Assembly (NCBI RefSeq): GCF_003991195.1
Contig: NZ_RCWL01000004.1
Span: 124,001-188,000, forward strand
DNA: 64,000 nucleotides
From: Gynurincola endophyticus
GTDB lineage: Bacteria; Bacteroidota; Bacteroidia; Chitinophagales; Chitinophagaceae
Direction: 5' to 3'
How positions within the stretch are numbered: position 1 is the first letter of the stretch; each line of letters starts with the position of its first letter. Made by a program: the position numbers and the translations under genes. Positions 1-8,448 of this stretch are shown piece by piece. The notes beneath the pieces were generated by a model that made no database searches, was not told the origin of the DNA, and worked only from the letters and a program-made list of their open reading frames with translations.

Positions 1-2418
1 CCCGTAGAGTGCATTTGTTTCAAAATAACCGGTATAGTTGTTAGGCGACTTCTGACTATTATATAAGAACCCACCAACGGGCATCCCTCCTTCTCCATGT
101 CCGGGATTTAATCTCACTCCTACTATTTCACTACCTACCAATCGGTTCACATTACCGGAAACAGTATAAAGGGGTAATGCTTTATTACCTGAGAAATTTG
201 ATCCTGGTAAGAATAGCTGATTCTCTCCAAATATTCTGTCGCGAAACAAGTAGTTAACTCCTGTTTTGAATTCCTGTTTTTGTCCGAGAAATTTAAAAGG
301 GATGGTTAAATCTGCTTTATAGTTATAATTTTTTTCAGATAAATTTCTCCAGCGTCTGCCATTCGGTTCAGCCTGAATAATACCATATGTACCGAAGCCA
401 TTCACATATCCAGAAGTAAGTGCATATAAGTGTTCAGAATAAACAAATTCACTGGAACCTGAATTTCCATCTACCACCGGTTTTGTATACCATCCACCAC
501 CACGGGGCCTGTAATCAGCTATATTTACAAAACGAAAGTCGGGATCATTCTGATTAGAAGAAGAGGTAGCAATGTTATAACTCAATCTTGGAGAATAAGC
601 ATTGGTTGAAAGTTTATGTTCACCCTGAAAATTAAAAGTATTCAGGTTTCTGAATGTTTGCTTTAGAGAGTAAGTAGTACTATGAACCTCTCCCGGAAGA
701 CCCGTATATTCGTATTTACCGTACAGGTTTGTAGCGGTATTTTCTCCACCCCAGCTGCCCAGGTATTGCATACTTATTTCATGAAGCGCATTGAAACGGT
801 AAGTTAAACCAGCCAGGGTTCCGTAGTTTAAAACCTCTGTTCCTGTATTCTCTTTATAGGTTTGATACTTTCCCATAAAAAGACTGTTCGGCGTGATATA
901 GTTGGGGATATTTCTTGGGCTGTAAACATCAGGATTACCGGTAACCACCCCTTGATAGATACTGTACTGAGTAAGATCACCTCCGATAATATCTGTATAG
1001 CGCCGATAATAGTTTCCTCCCAGAATAAGACCCACTTTGTGTTTTCCAAATACATCAAAGCTATTTCCATAAGTAACAGAATATAACTGGTTCTGTGGGG
1101 CTTTTTTGTATTGGGTAGACATGATCGGATCAAAAGACTGCATGATATTATTAATACGGGCTACTTCTTTATAAGCATCCGGACTATAATTACTATTGGC
1201 TACCATCTGCTGAACACTACTCAATCCGTTTGGGTATTGACGGGCAAGATTTCTGAAATCACTGGTAAGATTCTTATCTTTAATTTTATGACCAAATGCA
1301 CCCATGTTACTATTCCAAAAGCTATTATATTTACCACCTAAACCGATATTTGAATTAAAACCAGTTTGTGCAATCACTTCCAAAGTCTGTACATCCGGAA
1401 CAGATTTGGTTTTCAATTCGACGATACCGGCTGCAGCATCTGCCGGTTTATCAGGAGTAACAGTTTTATAGATGGTGATGTTATCTAATAATGAAGCAGG
1501 AACAAGGTCTAATGGAATTGCACTTCTATCCGGATCTGACGAAGCCAGACGTGCACCGTTCAACTGTCCGATTACGCTTCTGTCGCCCAAACCACGTACC
1601 GCCACATACTTATCATCTGTAATCGTAACACCGGCTACTTTCGACAATGCCTGCGTAGTGGTAATACTACCAGTTTTAAGAATTTGTTCCGCAGAAATTG
1701 CATCTTGTACAATAGCTGCTTTTTTACGCTCTAACAGTACAGAGGCTTCCGTATTTGTTCTTCGGCGGGCCTGTACAGTTACTTCATCCATTACAGCAGT
1801 AGTAGATTTTAATACAATTTTCAGGCTATGCGAAGCAGGTGTAACAGCAAGTTCCTGTGTTTTATAGCCAACGAAGCTGAATACCAGAGTGGCTCCTTTT
1901 TCAGGTACTTTGATAGAAAAATTGCCATTCAAATCGGTGGCGGTACCTGCAGATCCGTTCTTCACATTTACAGATACACCTGTTAAAGCTTTATCCCCAT
2001 CGAATACACGACCGGTTACCACACCACGTACCGCAGCTGTTTCGATTACCAAATATCCTTCTACGATGCGATATTGCAATCCTGTACCCTGAAGAATTAA
2101 CTGTAAAGCTTCTTCCACTGTTAATTCTTTATCGAATGAAATTCTTTTGGTTTGCCCTTCTAATAATTTTTCTCTTAAAGAAACCCTGAAACTTGCTTTT
2201 CTGGCTAATTCCTGAATACTATAATCAATAGTAGCACTATCAAGTTTCAATGAAACAACCTGTTTAAGGTTTTGTGCATTACCACTTATGCTAAAACATA
2301 AGAATAAAGCAACAACCGACAATTTTGAAAAAAATGAAATCCTCTTTCCTGTCTTTTGTCTACTGGTATCAGGGGTTGATTTTTTCTTTGAAGGATAGTA
2401 ATATGATCCTTTTTGCAT
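1..2418 (-). CDS. TonB-dependent outer-membrane receptor, C-terminus cut by window edge
   Basis: An open frame runs from the ATG at 2418 to base 1 without a stop, giving 806 residues of a longer protein. A signal segment (about 31-49, ending GNAQ) is followed by an STN domain (about 51-125), a CarboxypepD_reg-like beta-sandwich (about 130-205), a plug (about 230-340) and the start of a large beta-barrel. The plug carries VRGLGDRSVIGQLNG, LDLVPASLLDNI and IYKTVTPDKPADAAAG. That resembles the plug of large TIGR01782-like receptors rather than the SusC plug. The STN domain is what normally signals to a FecR anti-sigma factor, and FecR and an ECF sigma factor lie directly upstream on the same strand. 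So this is probably the receptor of a trans-envelope signalling set that imports an unknown ligand. No SusD is visible, but the downstream side lies outside the window. Confidence 0.93.
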   Translation of the reverse strand, partial: MQKGSYYYPSKKKSTPDTSRQKTGKRISFFSKLSVVALFLCFSISGNAQNLKQVVSLKLDSATIDYSIQELARKASFRVSLREKLLEGQTKRISFDKELTVEEALQLILQGTGLQYRIVEGYLVIETAAVRGVVTGRVFDGDKALTGVSVNVKNGSAGTATDLNGNFSIKVPEKGATLVFSFVGYKTQELAVTPASHSLKIVLKSTTAVMDEVTVQARRRTNTEASVLLERKKAAIVQDAISAEQILKTGSITTTQALSKVAGVTITDDKYVAVRGLGDRSVIGQLNGARLASSDPDRSAIPLDLVPASLLDNITIYKTVTPDKPADAAAGIVELKTKSVPDVQTLEVIAQTGFNSNIGLGGKYNSFWNSNMGAFGHKIKDKNLTSDFRNLARQYPNGLSSVQQMVANSNYSPDAYKEVARINNIMQSFDPIMSTQYKKAPQNQLYSVTYGNSFDVFGKHKVGLILGGNYYRRYTDIIGGDLTQYSIYQGVVTGNPDVYSPRNIPNYITPNSLFMGKYQTYKENTGTEVLNYGTLAGLTYRFNALHEISMQYLGSWGGENTATNLYGKYEYTGLPGEVHSTTYSLKQTFRNLNTFNFQGEHKLSTNAYSPRLSYNIATSSSNQNDPDFRFVNIADYRPRGGGWYTKPVVDGNSGSSEFVYSEHLYALTSGYVNGFGTYGIIQAEPNGRRWRNLSEKNYNYKADLTIPFKFLGQKQEFKTGVNYLFRDRIFGENQLFLPGSNFSGNKALPLYTVSGNVNRLVGSEIVGVRLNPGHGEGGMPVGGFLYNSQKSPNNYTGYFETNALYG

Positions 2419-2552
2419 ACTTTTGGTATTATTGATTTATGCCTTAACGGCAGATAATTAATCAGTATAGAGCATAAAAAGCCCTGTCACGTTTAACGAA
2501 TCATTGTTGACCTGCGAAATCAGAATGACGGTTAAATGTTAACTTTTGTAAG

Positions 2553-2572
2553 AGCCTGCATTAGTGCAGGCT
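2553..2572. terminator. Hairpin between FecR and receptor genes
   Basis: An 8-bp perfect stem (AGCCTGCA / TGCAGGCT) with loop TTAG lies in the 177-bp gap between the FecR stop and the receptor start. The plus strand has a short T run after it; the minus strand, the direction of the genes, has only a poor U tract. It may be a weak terminator or attenuator that lowers receptor expression relative to the regulator pair. Confidence 0.5.
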
Positions 2573-2595
2573 TTTTAAATTCTTTTACATATTCA

Positions 2596-3684
2596 TTATT
2601 TAATGATGATCGCTGTAGGTTTACCAGACATAGAGTCTATAGAATATTCAAATCCTGCAGTAACAGATAAAATATTCATTGTTTTTTGAACGGAGCTTCG
2701 CTCGCTTATAGTTAATGATAATTTTTCTTCCATAAACCCTTCATTGATAAAATTCACTTTCATTCCGTAATGATAACCAATCTGTGTCATGATTTCTTTC
2801 AACGACTGCTTCCTGAAGATCATCAGTTCATTTTTCCAACCCAATATTTCCTGCGGGTCAATTTTCATTCTGGTGAACGACTGATTATTCCATTTGATTT
2901 TATCTCCCGGCAACATGACGGCAATATTTTTCAACACATCGTTACGCACGCTGTTCACACTTACTTTGCCTGTTACAACAGCTACCTCTATATCTCTGTT
3001 TGGATAAGAAGAAACCTTAAAAGAAGTTCCTAAAACACGGGTATGAATATCATCGGTAATCACAGTAAAAGGCCTGGTTTTATCTTTTTCCACTTCAAAA
3101 AAAGCTTCGCCCTCCAGATAAACGTCACGTTTATCCTTGTCAAAGCCCTGGGGATATCGAAGCTTACTCTTTCTTCCGAGAGTAACAACCGAACCGTCTT
3201 CCAGTTTTACTTTCAGACGTTGTTTTCCCTCATTAATATATTCTGTAAATTGAATGGTATTATCCGTAAATTCATTCGTAGAAGCTTCGTTACCTGAGGC
3301 CAGCGTGATTGAATTTTCACGTTGCTGATAATTGTTAATCAGTTTAACGGCGCTTAATCCCATAAGAATCACTACCGAGGCTGCATAATATCTGTATTTC
3401 CGCCAGAAGCTAACCCGTTTAACCATGTTTATTTCATTCATATAAACCGAGTCATCCTGCATTTCTAACTGTTGATAAAATTCAACCAGTTTTCTGTCAG
3501 CCATTAACGAAATACTTTCGTCAGACAACTCCAGCTCACCGCCTTGTTCATCTAAAATTTCTTCAAACAATACTTTAAAGTACGGCTTGTCAATTATCTC
3601 TGACAACTCATACTTTTCAAGCATGTTCAGTTCACCCGCCAACATTTTACGGATGAGAAGCCGCTCTTGTTTAAATGTTTCCAA
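2596..3684 (-). CDS. FecR-family anti-sigma factor
   Basis: Inner-membrane anti-sigma factor of about 362 residues. The N-terminal cytoplasmic helical part (about 1-95) would hold the ECF sigma factor. A single transmembrane segment follows at about 99-115 (YYAASVVILMGLSAVKL). Then comes a periplasmic FecR beta domain (about 155-250, with DVYLEGEAFFEVEKD) and a C-terminal DUF4974-type domain (about 285-360, with LKEIMTQIGYHYGMKV). The first codon is TTG at 3684. The first in-frame ATG is at 3645, but that start would remove part of the conserved N-terminal helix ending in MLAGEL, so I prefer TTG. It lies between the sigma gene (122 bp upstream) and the receptor. By analogy with FecIRA, ligand-loaded receptor would signal through the STN domain to this protein. 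Confidence 0.92.
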   Translation of the reverse strand: METFKQERLLIRKMLAGELNMLEKYELSEIIDKPYFKVLFEEILDEQGGELELSDESISLMADRKLVEFYQQLEMQDDSVYMNEINMVKRVSFWRKYRYYAASVVILMGLSAVKLINNYQQRENSITLASGNEASTNEFTDNTIQFTEYINEGKQRLKVKLEDGSVVTLGRKSKLRYPQGFDKDKRDVYLEGEAFFEVEKDKTRPFTVITDDIHTRVLGTSFKVSSYPNRDIEVAVVTGKVSVNSVRNDVLKNIAVMLPGDKIKWNNQSFTRMKIDPQEILGWKNELMIFRKQSLKEIMTQIGYHYGMKVNFINEGFMEEKLSLTISERSSVQKTMNILSVTAGFEYSIDSMSGKPTAIIIK

Positions 3685-3806
3685 TGTAGAAATCTTCTAT
3701 TTAAATAATAAAGAGTTGAACCCTTCAATTATATAAACACTAAATAGAAAAGTTACCACCCAATATTTTTCGGACTTAATATTTTGGTAACATTCGCAGC
3801 AAAAGA

Positions 3807-4361
3807 TTATTTAAGTTTCTCCCGTACATGGGAAAGAGAAGCCGACATATAATTTTCAACTGTATTGACAGATATATTTAAGACCTGGGCTATTTCTTTA
3901 TAGGAAAGATTTTCTTCTCTGCTGAGTATAAAAACTTCTTTCTTTTTATCAGAAAGGGAAGAAATCGCAGCCAGGTACTTTTCTTTGATTTCTTCCTGCA
4001 ATACTTTAGAATCTGCAGAAATATTTGTCTGAAGCGTAAAATCGTCAGCGTGCTCATCAATTGGAACTGTAGAGGGAATATTCGATCTGAAATGATTAAG
4101 AATTGCATTTTTCAAAGCCCGGAGAATATAGGCTTTAAAACCGGGAGGAGTAGCTATCTGGCCGCTTTTCTTCCAAACACGCATCATTACATCCATTACC
4201 AGCTCTTCTACCAGCATACGGTCGGGGATACTTTTTGAGGCATATCTGAAAAGGCCGTCGTAATAACGTTTAAACAAGGTGTCGAATGCCTTATAGTCGC
4301 CTTCTTTCCATAAAGACAGCAGGGACTGGTCTGTTAAATATTGGTATTCATTCTTCACCAT
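3807..4361 (-). CDS. ECF RNA polymerase sigma factor, Bacteroidetes FecI-like family
   Basis: A 184-residue sigma-70 family protein. Region 2 spans about residues 15-95 (FDTLFKRYYDGLFRYASKS, ELVMDVMMRVWKK) and region 4 about 128-182 (LSDKKKEVFILSREENLSYKEIA with VLNISVNTVENYMSASL as the recognition helix). There is no region 3. Length and motifs fit the TIGR02985-type ECF factors that Bacteroidota pair with FecR and TonB receptors. The ATG at 4361 fits the family N-terminus. It is first in a sigma, FecR, receptor order on the minus strand. The likely target is the promoter of the downstream receptor, which I could not identify by eye. Confidence 0.95.
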   Translation of the reverse strand: MVKNEYQYLTDQSLLSLWKEGDYKAFDTLFKRYYDGLFRYASKSIPDRMLVEELVMDVMMRVWKKSGQIATPPGFKAYILRALKNAILNHFRSNIPSTVPIDEHADDFTLQTNISADSKVLQEEIKEKYLAAISSLSDKKKEVFILSREENLSYKEIAQVLNISVNTVENYMSASLSHVREKLK

Positions 4362-4664
4362 AATAATACCTTCTTTTCAGCATTTCGGGTTTCCAACAAA
4401 AGTAAAATAAAAGGTAATGAGGTAATTAGTTCAGATATTATGAAATTGTTATGCAAAAATAAAACAAATGCGTACTTAATAACTTAATCAACAGAGACAA
4501 CTCTTCTTTTTGAATCTCAGACTACCACGGATGTATTAACCATAAATAGTGATTTAAAATAAAAACAAATACCTCTAACACATAAGTTGTATATAAAAGA
4601 TATCCATAAGCGAAATTATATTCGTTCCGACTACTTATATTTAAGCATAATAAACTACGCAACC
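4362..4664. other. Divergent intergenic region
   Basis: About 300 bp of AT-rich sequence between the minus-strand sigma factor and the plus-strand coiled-coil gene. On the minus strand, TACTTTTG (4397-4404) and TATTTTTG (4454-4461) match the Bacteroidetes -7 consensus TAnnTTTG, but neither has a TTG at the usual 19-21 bp, so the sigma-gene promoter is uncertain. No small gene or RNA was recognised. Confidence 0.4.
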
Positions 4665-6389
4665 ATGTTCATTAAAACTACACTGCTATTGGGCTACGAA
4701 TTATTATATTTTGTTATACCAATAACCGCACAAAATGTAAAAGATAAAATTACGGAACCTGCACCCAAACACACTACAGAACATATTATCAATTTTGATT
4801 TTCAATCAAAATCAATCAGTTTTCCTCAAAACAGAATTAAAAAAGGCGATCCTTATATACTTACAATTGACAATATTAATTTAAACTTATACAATGTAAT
4901 TATAAACAAAAAAGATAGTATTATATCTTCTGATATTCAATTCCCAACTGTAGATTTACTGGGATTGGATGCAATAGAAAAAGTTGCATCCGGTATTATC
5001 AGGAGCACAATGTCTGTTACCGGAAAAAAAATATTCGAAAATGAAGATGTAATAGAAAAAGAAAGAATTAAACTAAGCAAAAAAAGTCAAGAAGCAGGTG
5101 ATTTAAAAAATAGAAATATTCAAAAAAAGGGAGAACTTGATTCTATTAGCAACCTAATTGACAGTTCTCAAAACAAAGGATTGAAATCTAAGATAGAATC
5201 AATAGCAGTTAAAATAAAACAAGATTCGCTTAAAAGACAATATCTATTATCAGAAATAGATATTTTAGAACAAAAAATAGTTATATTATCTAATGAAAAT
5301 ATTCAATTATTGGCGGCTTACAGCACAGACAGCCTAAGCATTGTTAAAGACCAGATAGCTTTAACAAAAGACTTGCTTCTCACGCAGATAGATTTTTCGA
5401 AAAGTGAAAAGGATAAAATAGAAACGCTTATAACCAACGTTTACTTACGCGGACTCAATTACTATCAGTCGTTATACAAAAAACCTGATAATCCACTTAT
5501 AGAAAACAAAGATTTAGTTTCATTACATAAAATATTAGAAGAATCAAAAGAAATATCTGCCAGGTCTCATACAATTCTAAATAATGTAAAAAAAACTGAA
5601 AAGACATATCTGGATTTCTCAAAATTATATGAAACCATATATAACAGAGATTCAGCAGTCAAAAAATTGCACGGAGAAATAATGAAAGATTTTTCTCAAA
5701 CGAAATCAGCATTAGATTCAATGATTGATAAAATAACTTTAAAAAGGACTGCTGAGTTACTGTCTTCTATAATACATCTCGACAATAACAGTGCACGTTC
5801 ATACACATCACTACCAATGCAACTAAATGGTGACATGAGTAAATTATCTATTGATATAGTACCTAAAAAACCAGAATTCGGTCAAACATACGCAGTGGTT
5901 TATGAATTTCCACATAATAAAAACTATGTAGGTATCGGAGGGGCATTTTATCACGCCACCGGAAAATCATTCCGTAATGATATCTATAGTGTTCAGGAGT
6001 TTGCTACATCCGATACGACCTCCCAATTCAGAATTGTAAACGAAGATTCGGAAGGCGCGGATAGAGAGATTGGATTTGCAACATTACTACACGTAGGTAC
6101 GAAAATAACAAATTTTTGTAAAGATCTTCTAGGTGTTCATTTCACTATTGGCCCTGCAATATCTTTAGCAAGCACACCACAGGTAAGATTGGCAATGGGG
6201 GGCGGACTTTCGGTAGGCCGGAACAAAAATATGGTGAGTATTGACTTGCTGGGAATGGCTGGAAATGTTCAAAGAAAAAGTAATTTATATTCAGAAAACC
6301 AGGCATACGATAAATTTCCGGAGCAAATTACAGTATCAAAGTTAAAGACCTCTTTTGCAATCGCAGTAGGATATATTTATAAGTTCTAA
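4665..6389 (+). CDS. Exported coiled-coil protein with possible outer-membrane barrel end, function unknown
   Basis: Not recognised. An upstream TTG (4587) opens the frame, but the ATG at 4665 immediately precedes a signal peptide (MFIKTTLLLGYELLYFVIPITAQ), so I take it as the start; this gives 574 residues. Residues about 80-390 (mature numbering) are rich in Lys, Glu, Ser, Asp and Leu with long helical stretches typical of coiled coils. The last about 170 residues switch to alternating Gly/aromatic beta-like segments (YVGIGGAFYHATGK, RLAMGGGLSVGRNKN, ...SFAIAVGYIYKF) and end in Phe. A terminal aromatic residue is common in outer-membrane barrels. A periplasmic coiled coil tethered to a small barrel is therefore possible. 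It stands alone on its strand and ends before a strong bidirectional terminator. Its AT content looks higher than in neighbouring genes. Confidence 0.75.
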   Translation: MFIKTTLLLGYELLYFVIPITAQNVKDKITEPAPKHTTEHIINFDFQSKSISFPQNRIKKGDPYILTIDNINLNLYNVIINKKDSIISSDIQFPTVDLLGLDAIEKVASGIIRSTMSVTGKKIFENEDVIEKERIKLSKKSQEAGDLKNRNIQKKGELDSISNLIDSSQNKGLKSKIESIAVKIKQDSLKRQYLLSEIDILEQKIVILSNENIQLLAAYSTDSLSIVKDQIALTKDLLLTQIDFSKSEKDKIETLITNVYLRGLNYYQSLYKKPDNPLIENKDLVSLHKILEESKEISARSHTILNNVKKTEKTYLDFSKLYETIYNRDSAVKKLHGEIMKDFSQTKSALDSMIDKITLKRTAELLSSIIHLDNNSARSYTSLPMQLNGDMSKLSIDIVPKKPEFGQTYAVVYEFPHNKNYVGIGGAFYHATGKSFRNDIYSVQEFATSDTTSQFRIVNEDSEGADREIGFATLLHVGTKITNFCKDLLGVHFTIGPAISLASTPQVRLAMGGGLSVGRNKNMVSIDLLGMAGNVQRKSNLYSENQAYDKFPEQITVSKLKTSFAIAVGYIYKF

Positions 6390-6419
6390 CAAAATAGATG
6401 CATTACAGAATTACTTAAT

Positions 6420-6448
6420 AAAAATGCCGGAATTACTCCGGCATTTTT
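6420..6448. terminator. Bidirectional intrinsic terminator
   Basis: An 11-bp perfect stem (AAAAATGCCGG / CCGGCATTTTT) with a 7-nt loop and T runs on both strands lies between the convergent coiled-coil gene and the flavoprotein gene. Confidence 0.9.
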
Positions 6449-6485
6449 CCACAGTACTCTGCGGGTACACAGTAACACATGAGAA

Positions 6486-7400
6486 TTACCCAAACAAACT
6501 AAACTCTTCTTCACAAAGTTCTTTATTGATCATAGCTCCGGCCACATTACCGGTATAGACTGCAGTGGCAACTGATCGCATCATAGAAGAACAGTCTCCA
6601 CAGGCAAAGACACCGGGTACAGACGTCTTTTGCATATTATCAACGCTTACATGCCCATGTTCAGTAAAATCACAACCTAATTGTGCAGCAGCTTCTGTAT
6701 GCTGCTCAAAAGGTGCTTTTACGTACAAAGCATCCAAAGCAGCTACTGTTCCGGCAGCAAATACGATATGCGTTAAAGAGCCGTTTTCATGAATAATATT
6801 ATGAATCGGTTGATTAATCAACTTTACATTGCTTTTAGACAGTAATCCGGTTTGTTCTTCTGACAATTCAATTTCACCATTGGTTAAAACAGTTACTTCA
6901 GCAGTAAGATTTTTTATCATAGGAACGAGATGAAATATCATTTCATGGTTAATTAAAATACTATTTTTCCGGCCTTTAAACTCGTAACCATGGCAGTAAG
7001 GGCAATGAATAACCGAGATACCCCAACACTCTTTTAAACCGGGTATCGAAGGGAGGATATCCCTGATACCGGCAGCAATCAGCAATTTCTTACTTGTATA
7101 ACGACTACCATTTAATGTCTTGATCTCAAAAATCCGCTTTACTTCGGCAGCATTAATAACCGTATCTTTTATCAGGCTTACAGTATCATATTTTAATACT
7201 TGTTCCAATGCTTTTGCAGCAATTGCTGCCGGCGTTTCTCCATCCTGTGTAATAAAATTATGAGAGTGCGGGGTTTGTCTGTTACAGGGCAGGCCGCTAT
7301 CAATGATCAGTACTTTCCGCAATGACCGGCCTAACGACATTGCAGCTGATAGCCCGGCATAACTTCCTCCTATAATAATTACATCAAAAGAATTTTTCAT
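6486..7400 (-). CDS. NAD(P)/FAD-dependent thioredoxin-reductase-like oxidoreductase with CPYC active site
   Basis: A 304-residue class II flavoprotein disulfide oxidoreductase. The FAD-binding motif is at about 8-19 (VIIIGGSYAGLS). The redox pair is C133-P-Y-C136 within HCPYCHGYE. The C-terminal FAD motif is GVFACGDCSS with AVYTGNVAGAMI. The second dinucleotide site is non-canonical: where thioredoxin reductases have GGGDSA-like residues this protein has ILINHEMIFH. CPYCHGYE-type centres are found in the GliT/HlmI/DepH branch, which oxidises dithiols of small molecules, and in many uncharacterised bacterial relatives. It lies 44 bp downstream of the MerC-domain gene on the same strand with no promoter seen between, so it may be under the same Zur-like operators. 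The natural substrate cannot be read from the sequence. Confidence 0.85.
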   Translation of the reverse strand: MKNSFDVIIIGGSYAGLSAAMSLGRSLRKVLIIDSGLPCNRQTPHSHNFITQDGETPAAIAAKALEQVLKYDTVSLIKDTVINAAEVKRIFEIKTLNGSRYTSKKLLIAAGIRDILPSIPGLKECWGISVIHCPYCHGYEFKGRKNSILINHEMIFHLVPMIKNLTAEVTVLTNGEIELSEEQTGLLSKSNVKLINQPIHNIIHENGSLTHIVFAAGTVAALDALYVKAPFEQHTEAAAQLGCDFTEHGHVSVDNMQKTSVPGVFACGDCSSMMRSVATAVYTGNVAGAMINKELCEEEFSLFG

Positions 7401-7444
7401 AAATACAATTTATATCACTAATAATCCGCATAGTTTTTTATATA

Positions 7445-7786
7445 CTACAGATGCCTGTGTTTTCTGAAATTTAAAATATGAGCAATAATCAACAATACCG
7501 CACCAATATAAATTAGCGGTGAATGAAAATGAAACAACAAATCCATCAACACCGAAATACCAATGAGCATAATAGCTGTCCAAAACATCATTTTCAGTGT
7601 TTTAGATTCCATATTTTTCGTTACTCTTTTTACTACGACCGTACCAACAAGCAGAAATGCCAGATCAATGTATGGATTATGCGAGATACCTATAGGGATA
7701 ATCACGAGCAACGGAAAAACCAGGCAATGGATAAGACAAAGAAAGGCTGCCCAAAAGCCAATAACATCCAGATTTTTTGTTTTCAT
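7445..7786 (-). CDS. MerC-domain integral membrane protein
   Basis: A small membrane protein (113 residues) with four hydrophobic segments (about 7-29, 38-54, 64-84, 88-106). The first contains FLCLIHCLVFP, the CxxxC metal-site arrangement of the MerC family, and the tail is RKHRHL. MerC proteins move mercury, but Bacteroidota carry many MerC-domain proteins outside mercury loci and no mer genes are present here. A pair of Zur-like palindromes and a good promoter lie 17-66 bp upstream of the ATG, so a role in zinc or other soft-metal handling is more likely (inference). The TrxR-like gene follows after 44 bp. Confidence 0.8.
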   Translation of the reverse strand: MKTKNLDVIGFWAAFLCLIHCLVFPLLVIIPIGISHNPYIDLAFLLVGTVVVKRVTKNMESKTLKMMFWTAIMLIGISVLMDLLFHFHSPLIYIGAVLLIIAHILNFRKHRHL

Positions 7787-7802
7787 TCATTCAGGTTTAA
7801 AA

Positions 7803-7817
7803 TGCAACATTGTTGCA
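7803..7817. promoter_or_regulatory. Zur-like operator, MerC promoter, proximal box
   Basis: TGCAACATTGTTGCA is a perfect 7-1-7 palindrome with the same core as the boxes in front of the Zur-like gene. It overlaps the -7 element of the MerC promoter, so a bound repressor would block RNA polymerase. Confidence 0.8.
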
Positions 7818-7846
7818 AATATATAAAATTATCATTAAAGCAACAA
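7816..7846 (-). promoter_or_regulatory. Promoter of the MerC-domain gene
   Basis: On the minus strand TATATTTG (7816-7823) matches the Bacteroidetes -7 consensus TAnnTTTG. A TTG (7844-7846) lies 20 bp upstream. The predicted start site is about 20 nt before the ATG at 7786. Both elements lie in or against the two palindromes. Confidence 0.7.
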
Positions 7847-7852
7847 TGTTGC
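7840..7852. promoter_or_regulatory. Zur-like operator, MerC promoter, distal box
   Basis: GCAACAATGTTGC is a perfect 6-1-6 palindrome centred 36 bp from the proximal box. It covers the -33 element and lies just beyond the stop codon of the DUF3299-like gene. Confidence 0.75.
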
Positions 7853-7854
7853 GA

Positions 7855-8448
7855 TTATTTATTTTTTAATTCCTCCGCTTCTTTGAACAGATAGATAAAA
7901 TCATTTACATCTGTATCATTTAATTCAAGTATACCTTGAATAGTACAAAACTCGTCCGTACGGTATTTCCGGGGCTTATTTTTGAACTTTAGCGAAATAA
8001 CCGACTCCACCCCTGCACCACCGCAAAAAAAGCAGGAAGCATAAGTAAATTTAGAAATAGCATATATTCCTTCTTTTATATCGAGCGGAATCATATAACC
8101 TGATATCTGTACTTTCTTTCCTGACAATTTTTTGATCTTGTTTCCAAAAACCGGATACAACAGATCCAGATCATATTCCTTATTATATTTTGCAATAAAA
8201 CTTAAATCAAGTAGCTGCTCCCAGTTCATATTCACAGCCCGCTCATCGAGCTCAATAAGTTTTTCTGTGAGTTTCTTTTGTGCCTGTTCACGTAATTCCT
8301 TCCCCGCTCCATAATATTTATCCTGCCGGTAAGCAAACGTAGTTACCTTTTCTGCTGAACGAACATGTTTACACATGCTCGAAAAGTCAACGCACATCAT
8401 TACAAAAAAAACAGTGCCTGATAGCAGGTATTTTATTAACTTATCCAT
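7855..8448 (-). CDS. Exported DUF3299-like protein with CxxC
   Basis: A 197-residue protein with an N-terminal hydrophobic export or anchor segment (about 4-20), a basic helical region, then a C-terminal domain from about 111 (KVQISGYMIPLDI...). The GYMIPLD start and the following SKFTYASCFFCGGAGVESV resemble DUF3299, a small periplasmic domain. C139 and C142 form a CFFC pair, possibly a metal or redox site. It overlaps the ABC permease gene by 8 bp and is last in a phosphatase, ATPase, permease, DUF3299 order. From memory, DUF3299 proteins accompany LolCD-like ABC genes in Zur-regulated zinc-uptake loci of Vibrio (zrg type); I treat that as supportive, not proven. Exact function unknown. Confidence 0.7.
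   Translation of the reverse strand: MDKLIKYLLSGTVFFVMMCVDFSSMCKHVRSAEKVTTFAYRQDKYYGAGKELREQAQKKLTEKLIELDERAVNMNWEQLLDLSFIAKYNKEYDLDLLYPVFGNKIKKLSGKKVQISGYMIPLDIKEGIYAISKFTYASCFFCGGAGVESVISLKFKNKPRKYRTDEFCTIQGILELNDTDVNDFIYLFKEAEELKNK

Noticed and set aside
828-2092. Several short frames on both strands
   Set aside because: They lie within the TonB receptor coding frame that runs open from 2418 to the window edge.
7445-7786. Mercury resistance locus
   Set aside because: Only a MerC-domain protein is present; there is no MerR, MerA, MerP or MerT, and the operators look Zur-like.
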